64,000 nucleotides of DNA from Kingdonia uniflora (Eukaryota > Streptophyta > Magnoliopsida > Ranunculales > Circaeasteraceae): NCBI GenBank assembly GCA_014058105.1, contig JACGCM010001313.1:744001-808000 (forward strand), written 5' to 3'. Position numbers and translations under genes: made by a program. The number at the start of each line of letters is the position of its first letter. Positions within the stretch are counted from its first letter, which is position 1. This document shows positions 42,284-54,146 of the stretch, one piece after another. The notes under the pieces were generated by a model. The model was not told where the DNA came from. It made no database searches and saw nothing but the letters and a program-made list of their open reading frames with translations.

Positions 42284-45200
42284 ATGGGTAGTTCATCTGT
42301 TAATGAGGTCTCGACCTCTGGTCGGACGAATGACTTTAATAACGAGGGGGAAAGAGGATTAGAACAATTCTCGAGTTTCCCTGGTCAGTTGGTGTTTTAT
42401 CCTCCAGGTTCTGATGCTTTTAGAGAATTTTGTAAAGCCAAGGCGGCTGTAGGAGGGAAGTGGGGTAAATGTGTAGAGTTTGCCGGTAGGCAGTTTAAGG
42501 GTAGCATGGTATTGGAGGGGGAGAGTATTTTTACCTGTTGGCAGATTTGGAAGTAGAAAAACGAGACAGGGGTATAGATGAATCGATCTCGTTAGAGTAT
42601 TTTTATGGGGATGTCCGGAGTTACCTCTTTGAGGGTTTTCTGTGTTACCTGTCTCAATTAGAGTATGGGTTGAGTCTTCCCCTCACCAATTTGGTGAAGG
42701 GGATTATGAATGCAATTGGAGCATGTCATGTTCAAATGAATAGGAACATGTGGGAGGTAATAATTATGTATGGCCATCTGAATGAAAGGTGGGAAATGGA
42801 TAAAAAAAAGTGAGGTTGATAACCCCTGAGGATGTTCTGTAGTTTTACGGGGTGAAGAATTTAAGGCCAGTGGGGGGTCGTATTTCTGTGCGAGCGCAAC
42901 TCGGCATCGTTTTTTCGATCTGATTTCAGCAGGTCAAACCTAGAATGACAACATCATATGGGTGAAGGGTAATTTCCTTCAAATAGATGATGAAGCACCT
43001 CTGGACCTTCGATTTAGATCTGTAAATCAAAGTAAGTATAGACATGCATAGATAGAATTAGTGTTATGTTTCGTTGACAATTGTAGTTGATAGTAAAATA
43101 TGTTATTACAGATGTAAAGTCCACAGTGGAAAGGAAAGAATCTTGATTGGATGAAGTTGCAGAGGAGGAGAATGAACTCGAACTCGTCTTGGAGGAACTC
43201 AGCCTGAGTAGAAAAAAGAGAGTTGACAGTAGGTCGAACAAGGTTCGAAAAGCTTGGTCTACTAGGTCGATGGCGGAGGTTGATGAAGGAAAAAGGCAAA
43301 CAAGTGCTGAGGAGGCTTGAATGAATCCTTCCAAGACTCTGGGAACTGGCAGTTCGGCTCAGCTGAAACCCGTTAAGCCGCTGAAATGGATGCTAAAGAC
43401 TACGCCGGCCCCGATCGCCACTGAAAGTGGTGAGGTCACCAAAGAGAAAAGGAGGCAGATCGAATCCTCTGGGGAGAAGGTCGCTGAGGTACGGCCTGCT
43501 GCAGTAAATGACCTCAGGGAGGTCGAGGAAAGGACCAGGTTGGCAACTCTCCACGGGGAGAAAGACACGAGCAAGATGGTAAGTGTTATATTATCATAAA
43601 GAAATGTTTAATATACTTTGAGCTAATAATTGAGATCAATTCATTTTATGTAGGTCGCTCGTCTTATGAAGGGAATCTGGATCGGTATTGATGAAGAGAA
43701 ATCTGAGCTGAAAAAGGTGAAGAACGAGCTGGAGAAAGACCTAGCACGAGCCAAGACTGGAGCTATGAAGGAAGTGACATGGCCAAAGGCCTCTCACACC
43801 GTGGCAATCGGCCAGCTACAGGTCGAGGAAATGGCCGACCTAGGCGAGATTTTTGAAGAGCATGACAGACAGGGCTGCCACTTAATGATGAAGGGTTATT
43901 CCGAGGAAGAGGTGGATGCCATTAAGGCTGACACCTAGGCTGGGGAAGAGGATGAGGAAGCAGAAGTGCTTGGTGTCGTGGACAGTTTGGATGGTGTTTC
44001 CTGCCAGGCGGTACTTGGCCATCAAGGGGATGACATCGAGCTCCCAAAAGGTGGTAGTGGGATGGTAGGGTAGGCATGTGTTTTGAACAAGTATTTGTAA
44101 GTTGTTTGACTTCCGCATGAGGGAGAAACTTCTGTATATTGACTCTGTTTATAAATCTTTTGTAGATAGTTAGAGAGATGAGTCTCGGGATAAATGAGTT
44201 AGAGTCAGAACTTGCTAGGGAAAGAGAGACCTCTAAAGCCTTGTTGTCTGCGCAAGCTGAGCTACAGGTTAGATCGGTATAGGTTATTCGACTTTCATGT
44301 TACACCAATGTTAAGTTAAGTAAATAGGATAGAAATGTATTGCAAAAATCGAACGCAATTAATACATGATAAGATAGCGAAAGTGTGTACCTTGTACGCA
44401 GAAAGAAAATTCAAGAAGTGCTCATTCGAGATTGGACTCTAAACTTTTAATCTAAAAGTACTTGGAAACAAATGTTTTTAGAAACCACGTAGTCTCTTAG
44501 AATGTTGTAGGTATATGTTAGGCATTAGATTTCCTGAATCAAACTGTACTAAAATTAGTTAGATTTCCCAAGTCGAATTGGATTCATCTCATGTACGTGA
44601 GGACGACGTACTCGTGTGGAATCGGGAATTTACGGAGCAGTTCGACAGGATGAAGGAGGCGAACGAGAACATAGAGGATCAATACGTAAAAGTACATTTT
44701 AGACTCGAGAAGTTGAATCTGGTCGTTTTCGACCTGACTCTTCAGGTCGAGGAGAAAGATTCTGAAATTAAAAAAGGATTAAAAAATCTATCCGTGGCCA
44801 CAGAATGTGCCGAGAAACTTCAACGTCAGGTCGGCGCGTTGGTTACTAAGGATAAGTATGCCGATACAGCCCAATATCGTAATCAGGCGCTGGAACGATC
44901 TGAGGAACAATGTCGATCTGATCTCCATAGGTGTAGGATCGATCTGGAGCGAATGAGAAATTTTTTTATCAAAAAGAATAATGATTTGAGGGTAGCTCAA
45001 GAAAATCTATTGGCTTCGGAGGCAGCAGCTGAACATTTGCAAACAGCCATCCCCGCCAAGGATATGAAATTCCAAGAAATACAGCACAGGAGCGATGATT
45101 TAAACTAAAGAGTTGCTCGACTTAAAGCCGAAAAGGACCAAGCTGTTGTTCGTGCCAAGAAAGGCAAGGCTAGAGAGCGTTCCGGGGGAAGTAGAACTGA

Positions 45201-45957
45201 GGTTAAGGCTCCTTTAGTTTGAGGGGTTGTAGTTAGTCTCTCAAGTCACATTAGAGAACTAGAAAGTGACGTATCTCGAATTCATAGGCATGTTCAGAAA
45301 GGAAATGTGAATTTAAAGGAATACCAGCATAAGCTGGATACTGCTCTTATTAGAGAGAAAGTTCTGGAGGGGGAGATCAAAGCAAAAGATTTGTTGGTGA
45401 AGAGGAAGGAGGAATTGTTGAAAGATCTGCCGGCTAGGGAAGAGTTGAATGCTAAGCTTGGGAGACTTCGTACTCATATAGTGGACTTAGAAGCCATGCA
45501 CCTAGCGGAGTCAGCAAAGTACATTGCCATGTTGGAGGAGGATGCCATTTATCATAATAGGGTTGATGCGGAAATAATTGAATGGAAGGATAATTGTGTT
45601 AGGTTAAAGGTATGCCTCGAAAGGTTGAAGGCGAGATTTGCAACAGCGGTAGTACCTGGTATATCTTGATCTGGCCTGTTTAGGGTGATCGTTGCATATT
45701 TTGTAGAGGAAGTTAAAAGATTTGAGTCAGAACGAGATACCTTTCTCAAAACTCTGTCGGATAAGGAATGTACCTATTGAGCTAAGGTAGATCGAGGGAA
45801 CTGTCTGGGTGCCATGGAGGCCAAACTGGGCCCTTGAACTACTGAATCAATAGATAAAGGTAGGGTTGCTGTGTCCCGCGAATTGAAAGATAGACCTCTT
45901 GATGATGTGGGGGAAGGCATTGTTGACACTCCATCAGCAGAAAATAATCTTTTGTAG
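42284..45957 (+). pseudogene. Tat antisense gene (spliced, coiled-coil protein)
   Basis: Plus-strand gene antisense to gag-pol, between integrase and 3' LTR. The N-terminal part (42284-43029) resembles the 'putative gypsy-type transposon' domain (EYFYGDVRSYLFEGF, LPLTNLVKGIMNAIGACHVQ, SYFCASATRHRFFDLISAG), with one frameshift at 42530-42540. Likely introns: 43030-43112, 43580-43652, and one from about 44270 to 44560. Later exons are charged and heptad-rich (VELEKDLARAK-like; MKGYSEEEVDAIKADT; LEKLNLVVFDLTLQVEEKDSE; REKVLEGEIKAKDLLVKRKE). The gene ends at TAG 45955-45957. Several stops interrupt it. Tat-lineage elements are known to carry such antisense ORFs; their role is unclear. Confidence 0.75.
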
Positions 45958-46205
45958 TATGATTTTGGCCTAAAAACAAATAAAATTATCGCAGATACAT
46001 TGTTATAGATGAAAGCTAGTATGATTATTGCCTTATCTTGTGTCTGGTGGGGTCTTTAATATAAAACAAATTTTTACATTCGTTTTATTTGCAGAAATGG
46101 GTTGAGTTAAACCAAGTTGAAACTTGATTTGAGCTATCGAAATGTCACAGGCATATTGAAGGAGATGAAAGCTAGTATGACATTTGCCTTATCTTATGCC
46201 TGGCT
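45958..46205. other. Non-coding spacer, Tat right unit
   Basis: AT-rich sequence between the antisense gene end and the tandem repeats. A word GATGAAAGCTAGTATGA occurs at about 46009 and 46164, so part of it is itself duplicated. Confidence 0.5.
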
Positions 46206-46640
46206 GAGTCTTTGATGTGAAACAAGTTTTCACACTTGCCACCTTCGCAGAGATGTGATGGTTCAGCTGATTTAAGTGTTATCGTTGATACAGTCCACTG
46301 AGTCTTTGATGTGGAACAAATTTTTACACTTTCCACCTTCGCAGAGATGTGATGATTCAACTGAATCAAGTGTTATCCTTGATACAGCCTACTGAGTCTT
46401 TGATGTGGAATAAGTTTTGACACTTGCCACCTTCGCAGAGATGTGATGATTCAGCTGAATCAAGTATTATCCTTGATGCAGCCTACTGAATCGTTGATGT
46501 GGAACAAGTTTTGATACTTGCCACCTTCGCAGAGATGTGATGATTCAGCTGAATCAAGTATTATCCTTGATACAGCTTATTGAGTCTTTGATGTGGAACA
46601 AGTTTTGATACTTGCCATCGTAGAGATGTATTAATAGACG
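46206..46640. repeat. 94-bp tandem repeat, about 4.5 units
   Basis: The word GAGTCTTTGATGTGG and its variants recur at 46206, 46300, 46394, 46488 and 46582, a constant 94-bp step. Each unit contains CTTCGCAGAGATGTGATG. Tat/Ogre-type elements often bear tandem repeats in this untranslated region. Confidence 0.93.
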
Positions 46641-47049
46641 CCAATAAAGTTCCTTGATCGAACTTGGGAAATGCTGATTGTAACCTAGTATTATCTATAC
46701 TTAACTCTGTAGAATGTGGACGACTATTTCGTAAAGAGAATGATAATGTAAAAAAAAATTATTGATAAATTCATAATTTACATTGGATGGAGATAAGAAT
46801 CTCACTTTTGAAATTGTAAAACAAACAGCGAAACATGGGAATGGAGTAGTAAGGCGCTTAACGATAATACCGTTTCAGTCGTCTAGTGTTCTAAGGATTT
46901 AAAATGTAGATTCCCTCTTCTGTCATGAGATAGTATGATCCCAGGCCTGAGAGACCAATGATAATGAATGGACCCTCCCAATTGTCGGCTAATTTTCTAG
47001 CATGAGGCTCTTTGCGATGTTAAGGAATTTCTCGGAGGACGAGATCTCT

Positions 47050-47770
47050 GATTTAGAAAGTACAGCTTCTGACTCGGTTATTGTATAACCTGGCAAGCAT
47101 ATGATGATATCGACCTAGGTTAGCGATGGCACGTTCCCTAGTCTTATCTATCATATTAAGGTTGCAAGCCAATTCAAACTCATTTTCCTCGTCAGTTAGC
47201 TCGTGATCACGAACTGGATGATGATTTTCAGAAGGAATAACTGCCACAATACCATAAGTAAGGAGGAATTGGGTATACCCAGTGGACTGTCGGGGAGTGG
47301 TTCGATACACCCATAGGATGTGAGGTAGCTCGCGAACCTAATTTCATTTTTCCTGTGAGTGAAGCCATTTTTTGAGTCTATCTCGATGGTCTTGTTGGTG
47401 ATTTCGGCTTGGCTATTGCCTTGAGGATAGTATGGGTTTGATGGTGAATGGATGATATTGTGGTGATTTAGGAAAGTCATGACCTTATCTCCCACGAATT
47501 GGGGCCCGTTATCGATATAAATTAGGTGGGGGCACCCGAATCGAGTGATTATATGGTTCCAGATAAAAGATATGACATCTTCATCTCTGGTTTGACATAG
47601 TGGAATTACTTCTACCCATTTTGTAAAGTAATCGGTAGCTACGAGTAGGTGGCGGCGATTACCTGGAGAGTTAGGGAATTCACCGACGAGGCCTAGTGTC
47701 CATCTTTTGAATGGCCAAAAAACCTTGCTTGTATGGAGCTCGAGCGCAGGGGCAAGTATCATATTTTTAT
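47050..47770 (-). pseudogene. Tat integrase
   Basis: The minus strand has VGEFPNSPGNRRHLLVATDYFTKW with the first catalytic Asp, then PHLIYIDNGPQFVG with the second Asp and NPYYPQGNSQAEITNKTI with the Glu. A frameshift near 47340-47360 moves the rest to the frame of 47053-47310 (YRTTPRQSTGYTQFLLTYG). The DDE residues persist. Confidence 0.9.
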
Positions 47771-48099
47771 GTCTCTACCAGGTATTGCATCTGTGGGAAT
47801 ACTCTTTTGCTTGCTTGCGCATGCCAGGCCAGAATACTCCTTGAGTTATTGCTCGGTTCGCTAATGCTCTACCTGCGGCGTGGGAGCTATAAGTTCCTTC
47901 GTGTAATTTGCGTAGAAGCTCGTCTGCTTTTGACTTCTAGAGGCACTTAAGGTAAGGTCCTGCAATGGATAAATGGTAAAGCGTACCGTTTTGAGTAATA
48001 TAACGCTTCAAGTTGTTGATCAGTTGTTTGCGTTCTTTCAGATCTCCTAGAAGTAGTTTGTTGTGATGGTTGTCGATACCGAGGTAATCTAAGAAAGGC

Positions 48100-48780
48100 T
48101 TTCACCAATCGTTGATTCCCCCTTTATCGCCCCCAGTGTTGATCGTGCATATAGATATGTGATCAATACCTGAGGTTGAAATGATTTCGATCTGGAGATA
48201 TCGAGCTTCTCTGCACAATACCCCGGCTAGATATATCAAGGAATCGGCGTGTCTGTTCTCCCCTCGAGGAAGATATTTGAGAGTTGTTTTCGCGAACTTA
48301 CTCATCCTATCTGTATTGAGGGCTGCGTATTCGATCATCTTCCCATTCTTCTTGTACTGCTCGGAATAATGATGAACGATGAGTAATGAATCTGTGTAAA
48401 CTGAGAGTTCGGGGACGTTGAGCTCAAGAGCGAGGTCGAGTCCGTGAATGAGAGCTTCATATTCGACGACATTGTTTGAGGCCTCAAAATCCAAGCAGAT
48501 TAATTTCTTAATTCTGTCATTTGAAGGGGTAATCAAAATAATCCTGATCCCTAACCCTGCGGGTCTTGCTGATCCATCTGTGAGAAGTCTCTACCCTGAC
48601 GTAGTGATCCAGTCAACTCGTTCGTCGAAGGGCTTGGGAGTTGGATTCTTTGGCATGCTTTCGGAAAGGTCCAGGTCGCGCTCCTCCCACTCGGGATCTT
48701 CCACAGAAAAATCCGTGAGAAAATCGACAACGGCCTGACCTTTCTCTGAATAACGTTATTTAAACTTGATGTCATGTTCG
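48100..48780 (-). pseudogene. Tat RNase H domain(s)
   Basis: The part 48102-48536 reads CLDFEASNNVVEYEALIHGL and SVYTDSLLIVHHYSEQY. This RNase H type (NNxAEYEAL, DSxLVxxQ) is the additional one characteristic of the Tat lineage. The preceding part continues into an untidy linker with stops. Confidence 0.85.
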
Positions 48781-49990
48781 CCCAAACTGACTGACCATTA
48801 TTGTACTCTTCGTAACTACTTTTTTTTGGACAAAACTTCTCGAAGTGGGTAGTTCGTCATCACTTTGACGAAATGCGCTTGGAAGTAGTGTTTGAGCTCC
48901 TGAGAAGTGTAAACAAGGGTGAGAAGAAGTTTCTCAATTTTAGAATACCTTATTTCTGCTGGTGTATGTGTTTTACTGATGAAGAAGACTGGTTTCTTAA
49001 TTTTCCCTTCGAGGTGAATAAGAACTGAGCTGAGAGAAGTGTCAGTGACTGCTAGGTTGATTATCAGTTCCTAATTACCTACTAGGGTGCTCATTATGGG
49101 AGACATCCCTAAATAGATTTTGAGATCCTGAAAAGCTACTTCGCATTCTGGTGTCCATGTGACTTTCGCAGTTGGCTGGACCTTTCCTCGTTTGGTACAT
49201 CCACAGAATAATAGGAATAGCCAATGGCAGCAGTTTGAAGATTTCGAGACGAAACGGTTTATCGCGGTAATCTTACCGGCGAGTTTTTGAACGTCTTTTG
49301 TTGTCTTTGGAGAAGGCATGTCAAGGAGGGCTCGAATTTGATCTGGATCGGCCTTGATCCCTTTCTTGCTGATGAGGTGGCATTGGAAGTGGCCAGAACG
49401 TACCTCGAATTGGCATTTATCTGGGTCAAAACACATTCTGTAAGATCGAAGGATGTTGAATATTGTGTTCAGATCTGAGATGAGGTTATCCAACTATATA
49501 GTCTTGCACAAGGGATCATCGATGTAGACTTCAACGATATTTTCCAGGTGTACTTTGGACATAGCAGTCATCAATCGCTGATATGTGGCCCATGTATTCT
49601 TGAGCCCGAAGGGCATGACCTTGTAATAGTAAAGGCCATTCTCGGTGATAAAAGTTGTCTTCTCTTGATATTCTTTCAGAAGTGGGAATTGATTATATCC
49701 TGAAGCAGCATCCATCATAGATAGGAAATCATGGCCTGCAGTGGAATCGAGGATCTGATAAATGTTAGGAAGAAGAAAACTGTCATTTGGAGTATGTTTG
49801 TTCAGATCTATGAAATCTACGCAAGCGCAAACTTTTCCGTTCTTCTTTGGGACAGCGACAATGTTGGATATCCAGTCTGGATACTTGGCTTCTTGAATAA
49901 ATCCTACTTTGATCAATTTCTCGATCTCTGTGTTAACTTCATCTCAAAGATGAGGTGAAAGTCGACTCTATTTCTGTTTGACCGCAGGGG
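48781..49990 (-). pseudogene. Tat reverse transcriptase and connection
   Basis: The RT reads FIQEAKYPDWISNIVAVPKK, VDFIDLNKHTPNDSF, MDAASGYNQFPL and MPFGLKNTWATYQRLM. The active-site motif is VEVYIDDPL (normally YIDDM), so the DD pair is kept. A stop at 49494 splits off the thumb (CFDPDKCQFEV, GIKADPDQIRALLDM) at 49071-49493. The first RNase H follows in broken frames to 48781. Confidence 0.9.
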
Positions 49991-50344
49991 CATTGACGTT
50001 GGTGGCTAACTTGTAGCAAGCCATAGCTGGATCGATTTCAGGCATTTCTTCGAAAGACCATGTAAAAGCGTCTTGATTGAGTTGTAGGAACTAGATGAGA
50101 GTGTCTTTCTCGTCCTGGACCAGCTAAGTTTCAATGAATGTGCCTCTGTTCGGTCCATCAATGTTGACGTATTCTGTAGGCTCCTCTGTAGGTGCTTGGT
50201 CGTCGTGGTGATCAGCCTTCTATAATTGTTATGCGGCCAAATTGCCTGAAGTATCAAGGACGGCAGAGACAGTATTTTTACAAGCTCGAGAAAGTTTCTG
50301 ACTACCTCTAATCTCGTAAATACCATTGTCGTGCTTGAACCGAA

Positions 50345-50700
50345 GTACTTGATGATAGGTGGAAGCGATTGCTTCCATATGGTATATCTAGCAATGGCCC
50401 ATGATCCCAAGATAGCGAGACTTGGCATTGATGACGTAAAAAACAACATCAATAGTTGTTGGACCTGTGGTAATTGGTAAGATAATCTTGCCCACTCCTT
50501 CCTCCCTGGAGCCGTTGAACCCGCTGATGTCGGTGTCGCTCTGAATGACTTGGTCAGCCAAACCCATCTGGTCTATCGTACTGTGAAAATGAATTTCAAT
50601 ACCGCTTCCTGTATCGATCATCATTCCGTGCATGACAAATTGTTTCATCTTGAGCATTATGACTAACGCATCATGATGTGAAAATTTGACATGGCTAGTA
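50345..50700 (-). pseudogene. Tat aspartic protease
   Basis: The minus strand encodes MMIDTGSGIEIHFHSTID with the catalytic DTG, then GVGKIILPITTGP and DVVFYVINAKSRYLGIMGH. The fold order is that of a retropepsin. It is preceded by stops that separate it from gag. Confidence 0.85.
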
Positions 50701-50879
50701 TCGCAATCCTCGAAAGAGATTCCAAGTCAGCAATTGCTCGACTTGGGAAGAAGTTTGGCTTCTTTGTCTTGAGGTGTAAGATCACAGGATTCGGAGAACC
50801 TTCGGCGCTTTGATCGGTTGGAATTGTTGATCTGGTTGATTTCGATCATGTTGCTGAGGTGCCTGTAGTAGAGATGTTT

Positions 50880-52340
50880 CCCCTAAGCTCTGTCATTGAC
50901 CTGAACAACTTCGAGTTGTTTCTTATAGTTGCGATCTTGGAATGACTTCAGGTCAATTATGTATTCGAGCATCCGTCCATCTTTAAAAATGAGCTTGAGC
51001 ATCCGCTGTATAGCATAAAAATTGTCAGTAGAATGATGATTTACCTTTTGGTATAGGCAAAATGGTCGACTCTCGATGGGCTCACTGGTCCGCTTTGCAG
51101 GTCGGGATGTGGTGGAGAGGAAAAACTTAGTAGACTTTTGTCGCTCAGACATCATCCTCTCTAAGTTGACATAACAGTTGAACTTGGTGATCATCTCCTC
51201 AAGCGTCGTAGGTTTTCTAAGGAAGACGTATTCCTTGGCATTGCAATCGAGCCAGAGAGCATTGGTGAAAGCAGTCACAGCTGTCTTTTGGTCGAGGTTA
51301 TCCACCAATCTTGCAAGCTCGAGGAATTTCTTTGAAAACTCTTTAAGCTTTTCTCCATGTGACTGCTTAAGACCAATAAGAGAATACAAGTTCTCCTCTT
51401 TGGGCATATATTTTGATGAACTGCTTCTGCAGTTGATCAAATGTGTAGATAGATTCCTTTGGGAGAGAGTGGAACCAACAGAGTAGATCTTCCTGTAAAC
51501 TTGAGGCGAACAGACGGCAAAGAATGTGGTTGAGATTGGAGTACAACCCCAATGAATCGTGGTATTGCTGGATATGTTTCTTTGGGTCAGTACCTTTGTA
51601 CTTATGAATTTTAAGAGGATGGAAACCTTTTGGTATTTCCATATCAAATAGTTCTTTGTCAATCGGACTTCCTTGTAACGTCGTGATGTCGCCGGTAGTA
51701 CCCATAACTTGTTCCTCGATTATCTCCTTAATTTGTTGATCCATATGTTCTTTTGTAACGTAATGACGTGTTGGCTGAATTGTTGGACGTGCAGGCAAGG
51801 GATAATGAGTTCCCGGACCTTCACTCAAGCGATCTCTTGCTCGAATTTGATGTAGAGGTCGCTGGTCATCCTCCTGATGGATGGGAATCTGGTGACCTCC
51901 ATTGACATCTGATTGGACTTCTCCCCCCAAATGGATAGGGAGTTGCGGTCCATGTGGTAGATTTCTAGAGATTGCTTTACTGGTGACTCCCCGAGGTCCC
52001 AACCTTTCCCTTGCTAAAATGCGGGAGGTTTTTGGAAGTTGATCGTGACAACTGACTGGAGAAGCCTACTGAGTATTTTATAGAGCCCCGAGTGCAGTTT
52101 GCATCGTTGTCATCTGACCTTCGTGCCATTTGTGCGCTGTCAAATGAACTTGTCGTTCTCCATCGAGATCTTTCTCTCAAAGCTCGCGATCTTTCATCAA
52201 TTGAAGTTCAAGCTCGGCACGTTTCTCTGCCTCTGCGTGGAGATTCGCCCTTAACTCGGTAAGTTGTCCCGGATCCATAAATTTTTTGAGCTGAGTTCCT
52301 GTAGCCTGTCGTCTGGAAGAAACTCTAGTTGAAAATTGTA
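50880..52340 (-). pseudogene. Tat gag, right unit
   Basis: The N-terminal part (51367-52180) is polar, with a Pro/Gln/His-rich stretch, then the capsid-like segment KYKGTDPKKHIQQYHDSL and LLCWFHSLPKESIYTFDQLQ. The C-terminal part (50883-51662) has KEFSKKFLELARLVDNLDQK and SRPFCLYQKVNHHSTDNF. Frameshifts occur at about 51400 and 52000. The left-unit copy is at 37820-39360. Confidence 0.85.
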
Positions 52341-52379
52341 ATGAAATACTGCCTTAGGGTATCGTGAAAATGTAATCTT

Positions 52380-52398
52380 TCCCACAGACGGCGTTAAA
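52380..52398 (-). other. Primer-binding site of the Tat element
   Basis: The minus strand next to the 5' LTR reads TTTAACGCCGTCTGTGGGAA. The same type of site (TTTGGCACCGTATGTGGGAA) occurs in the TRIM at 10722-10742. Confidence 0.8.
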
Positions 52399-52980
52399 TG
52401 TAATGGCCAAATTCCGTAGCTCGATACGATTAGGAATTAGCTATCACACCAAATAAACCTATAACAATACTCTACTAGAAAGTAAGAAATGTAAACAGGT
52501 GTTTTTAGCATGGAAAACCTCTGAATAGGTAAAAAACCACGACCTCGTATGGAGGATTTTTGCAAAAGTATATCTTTATTGCTTTTACTGGATATCTTTA
52601 TTACAAGTGATCTCTAGAACTTATAAATGTTTTTAATCCCGTAAATAAGAAGTCTTGAGTTATTTTTTTGGTCCCTGTCTCTTCTAGAACTTTTCCTTTA
52701 TATAGACTTTTCCCACAGCACTTCGTCGTCCTGGAACACGTTTTTTGAATAATGTGGTTTGTGGTGGTTGATTGAAATGGCTGATGAGTTCGTAGGAGAC
52801 AGGTATCTTTGACTGGATCACGTTTTCCAGGTTTAGCTCGATCCACATTCTTGAGTAGTTCGTGGGTTAGTTAGAATGTTGACTGAAGTGTTAAGTGTTA
52901 AAATTGTGTGAACCTGAGATGAAGGTAATTCGAGCTGGATGAGCTCGATTTTGAGTGAGATCGAAGGATAAGTCCCTACA
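52399..52980 (-). repeat. Tat 5' LTR (outer right)
   Basis: This 582-bp LTR begins TGTAATGGCC and ends AAGTCCCTACA on the plus strand. It is followed by the duplication ACATC at 52981-52985. It contains GCATGGAAAACC and GGTAAAAAACCACG blocks also seen in the TRIM LTRs. Confidence 0.92.
52697..52705 (-). promoter_or_regulatory. TATA box in the Tat 5' LTR
   Basis: The minus strand reads CTATATAAAGGAAAAG. The equivalent word is kept in the 28492-29072 LTR. Confidence 0.55.
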
Positions 52981-53349
52981 ACATCAGGGGTCATAATTTA
53001 TCATCTCTGACAAATTCCCGGAAAACCATGACCTTCCAGGTGGCATGCATTCGTGGAGAGTTATCTCAGGACCTTTCTTCTTGGGCATGGTTCTTAGCCA
53101 ATTGGTTATTATAGTTGATATGTAGTTACGTGATCCCATGTCTTACCAAAACAAGATTTATAAATGAGAGGAAACCCTCCATAATCCAATTGTCTTCAAT
53201 TGCTAAATTACAAAACAACCTTTCGGTAGGGCAGATTTAGAGGGGGGCGGTCGCGCCTTCACGAATTTTGTTAAAAATGCCTATATAGGTATATAAAAAT
53301 AAATTTTAAAAATATATATATACATTTTTCTTTGTCCTAATGATATCAA

Positions 53350-53413
53350 GGAAAGTTAGCTCAACTGGTAAATTGTGGAGCTTCTAATCCAAGAGTCTAA
53401 AGTTCAATTCTTG
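53350..53413 (+). repeat. tRNA-like segment, possible SINE head
   Basis: An A-box-like TAGCTCAACTGG at 53357-53368 and a B-box-like AGTTCAATTCT at 53401-53411 are spaced as in a tRNA gene. No cloverleaf, anticodon stem or mature 3' end is convincing, so this is a tRNA-derived repeat and not a tRNA gene. Confidence 0.35.
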
Positions 53414-53865
53414 ATGATATCAAATAAGAACCTTATTTTGATTTATTTAAGTTGATCATGTCATTGCCGCAAAAAGCTTCAATTTTTTTTATGAGAGGAG
53501 AAGTGAATCTGGATAATTTGCTAGTCAAATATAATGTTATATTTGATTGATTTTTAAGTTTAAAATACCGTTAAATGGCCAAAAAAAAATTTGTCAGTGT
53601 AAGAAGCACAGAGCCTTAATGAAAATAGTTCCTCTTATATCTCGGGTTAATTTAAATAGTTATTCTTTTTACTTTTATTTTAAGAAGTTGGAATTTAAAA
53701 AGCCCATAATGAGGTAGAATTGTAGAAAATTTTGTGAAAATAGTTCCTCTGCACATATTTCAGGTTTACTCTCCAAAACACCAACTTTGGCTGGCAGGTA
53801 GCACAACTCCTATCAGATTGACATGAGTTAAGTGCAAAGATACATCATACAGTAAACACATGAGT

Positions 53866-53919
53866 TAACATAACCTGAAGGGAGAACAGTTTTGTTGACC
53901 TTACATTCAGGTTATGTTA
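53866..53919. repeat. 14-bp perfect inverted repeat
   Basis: TAACATAACCTGAA at 53866-53879 and its exact complement TTCAGGTTATGTTA at 53906-53919 enclose a loop of about 26 bp. The outer words ATGAGTTA also recur on both sides. Confidence 0.8.
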
Positions 53920-54146
53920 TCTGGGCATGAGTTAAAAACAAAGAACAATCATCTGACTAGATCACTTGAACTCAGGTCATGAGTGTACCATTTTATGAAC
54001 CAATAATCTACTCTGCAAATTTCAAATGCTCTTCTTAAAAAAATAAGCTGTCTCTTTTCAAGGAAATTTTAGCAGTTATACTAAAATTTGTGACCATGTA
54101 TTTTGCATATATCTCAACTCAATACCTCATCGCTGTTGTTATATCC

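Larger units (their letters stand above)
28492..52980 (-). mobile_element. Composite Tat-type Ty3/gypsy locus, TSD ACATC
   Basis: Two outer LTRs (28492-29072 and 52399-52980) share the 5-bp target duplication ACATC (28487-28491 and 52981-52985). Between them, on the minus strand, lie two internal units joined at a truncated LTR (39386-39539). The right unit has gag-PR-RT-RH-INT and then a plus-strand antisense gene. The left unit has gag-PR at 37241-39385 and antisense-gene 5' region at 29073-31452, with its pol replaced by another gypsy element. LTR-I-LTR-I-LTR layouts arise by unequal recombination. The order PR-RT-RH-INT and an antisense ORF between INT and the 3' LTR fit the Tat lineage. 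Confidence 0.85.
52986..54146. other. Intergenic between the Tat composite and repeat R
   Basis: AT-rich sequence without an accepted ORF. It includes a tRNA-like stretch (53350-53413), a repeated AAAATAGTTCCTCT word (about 53620 and 53739) and a 14-bp hairpin (53866-53919). Confidence 0.5.
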
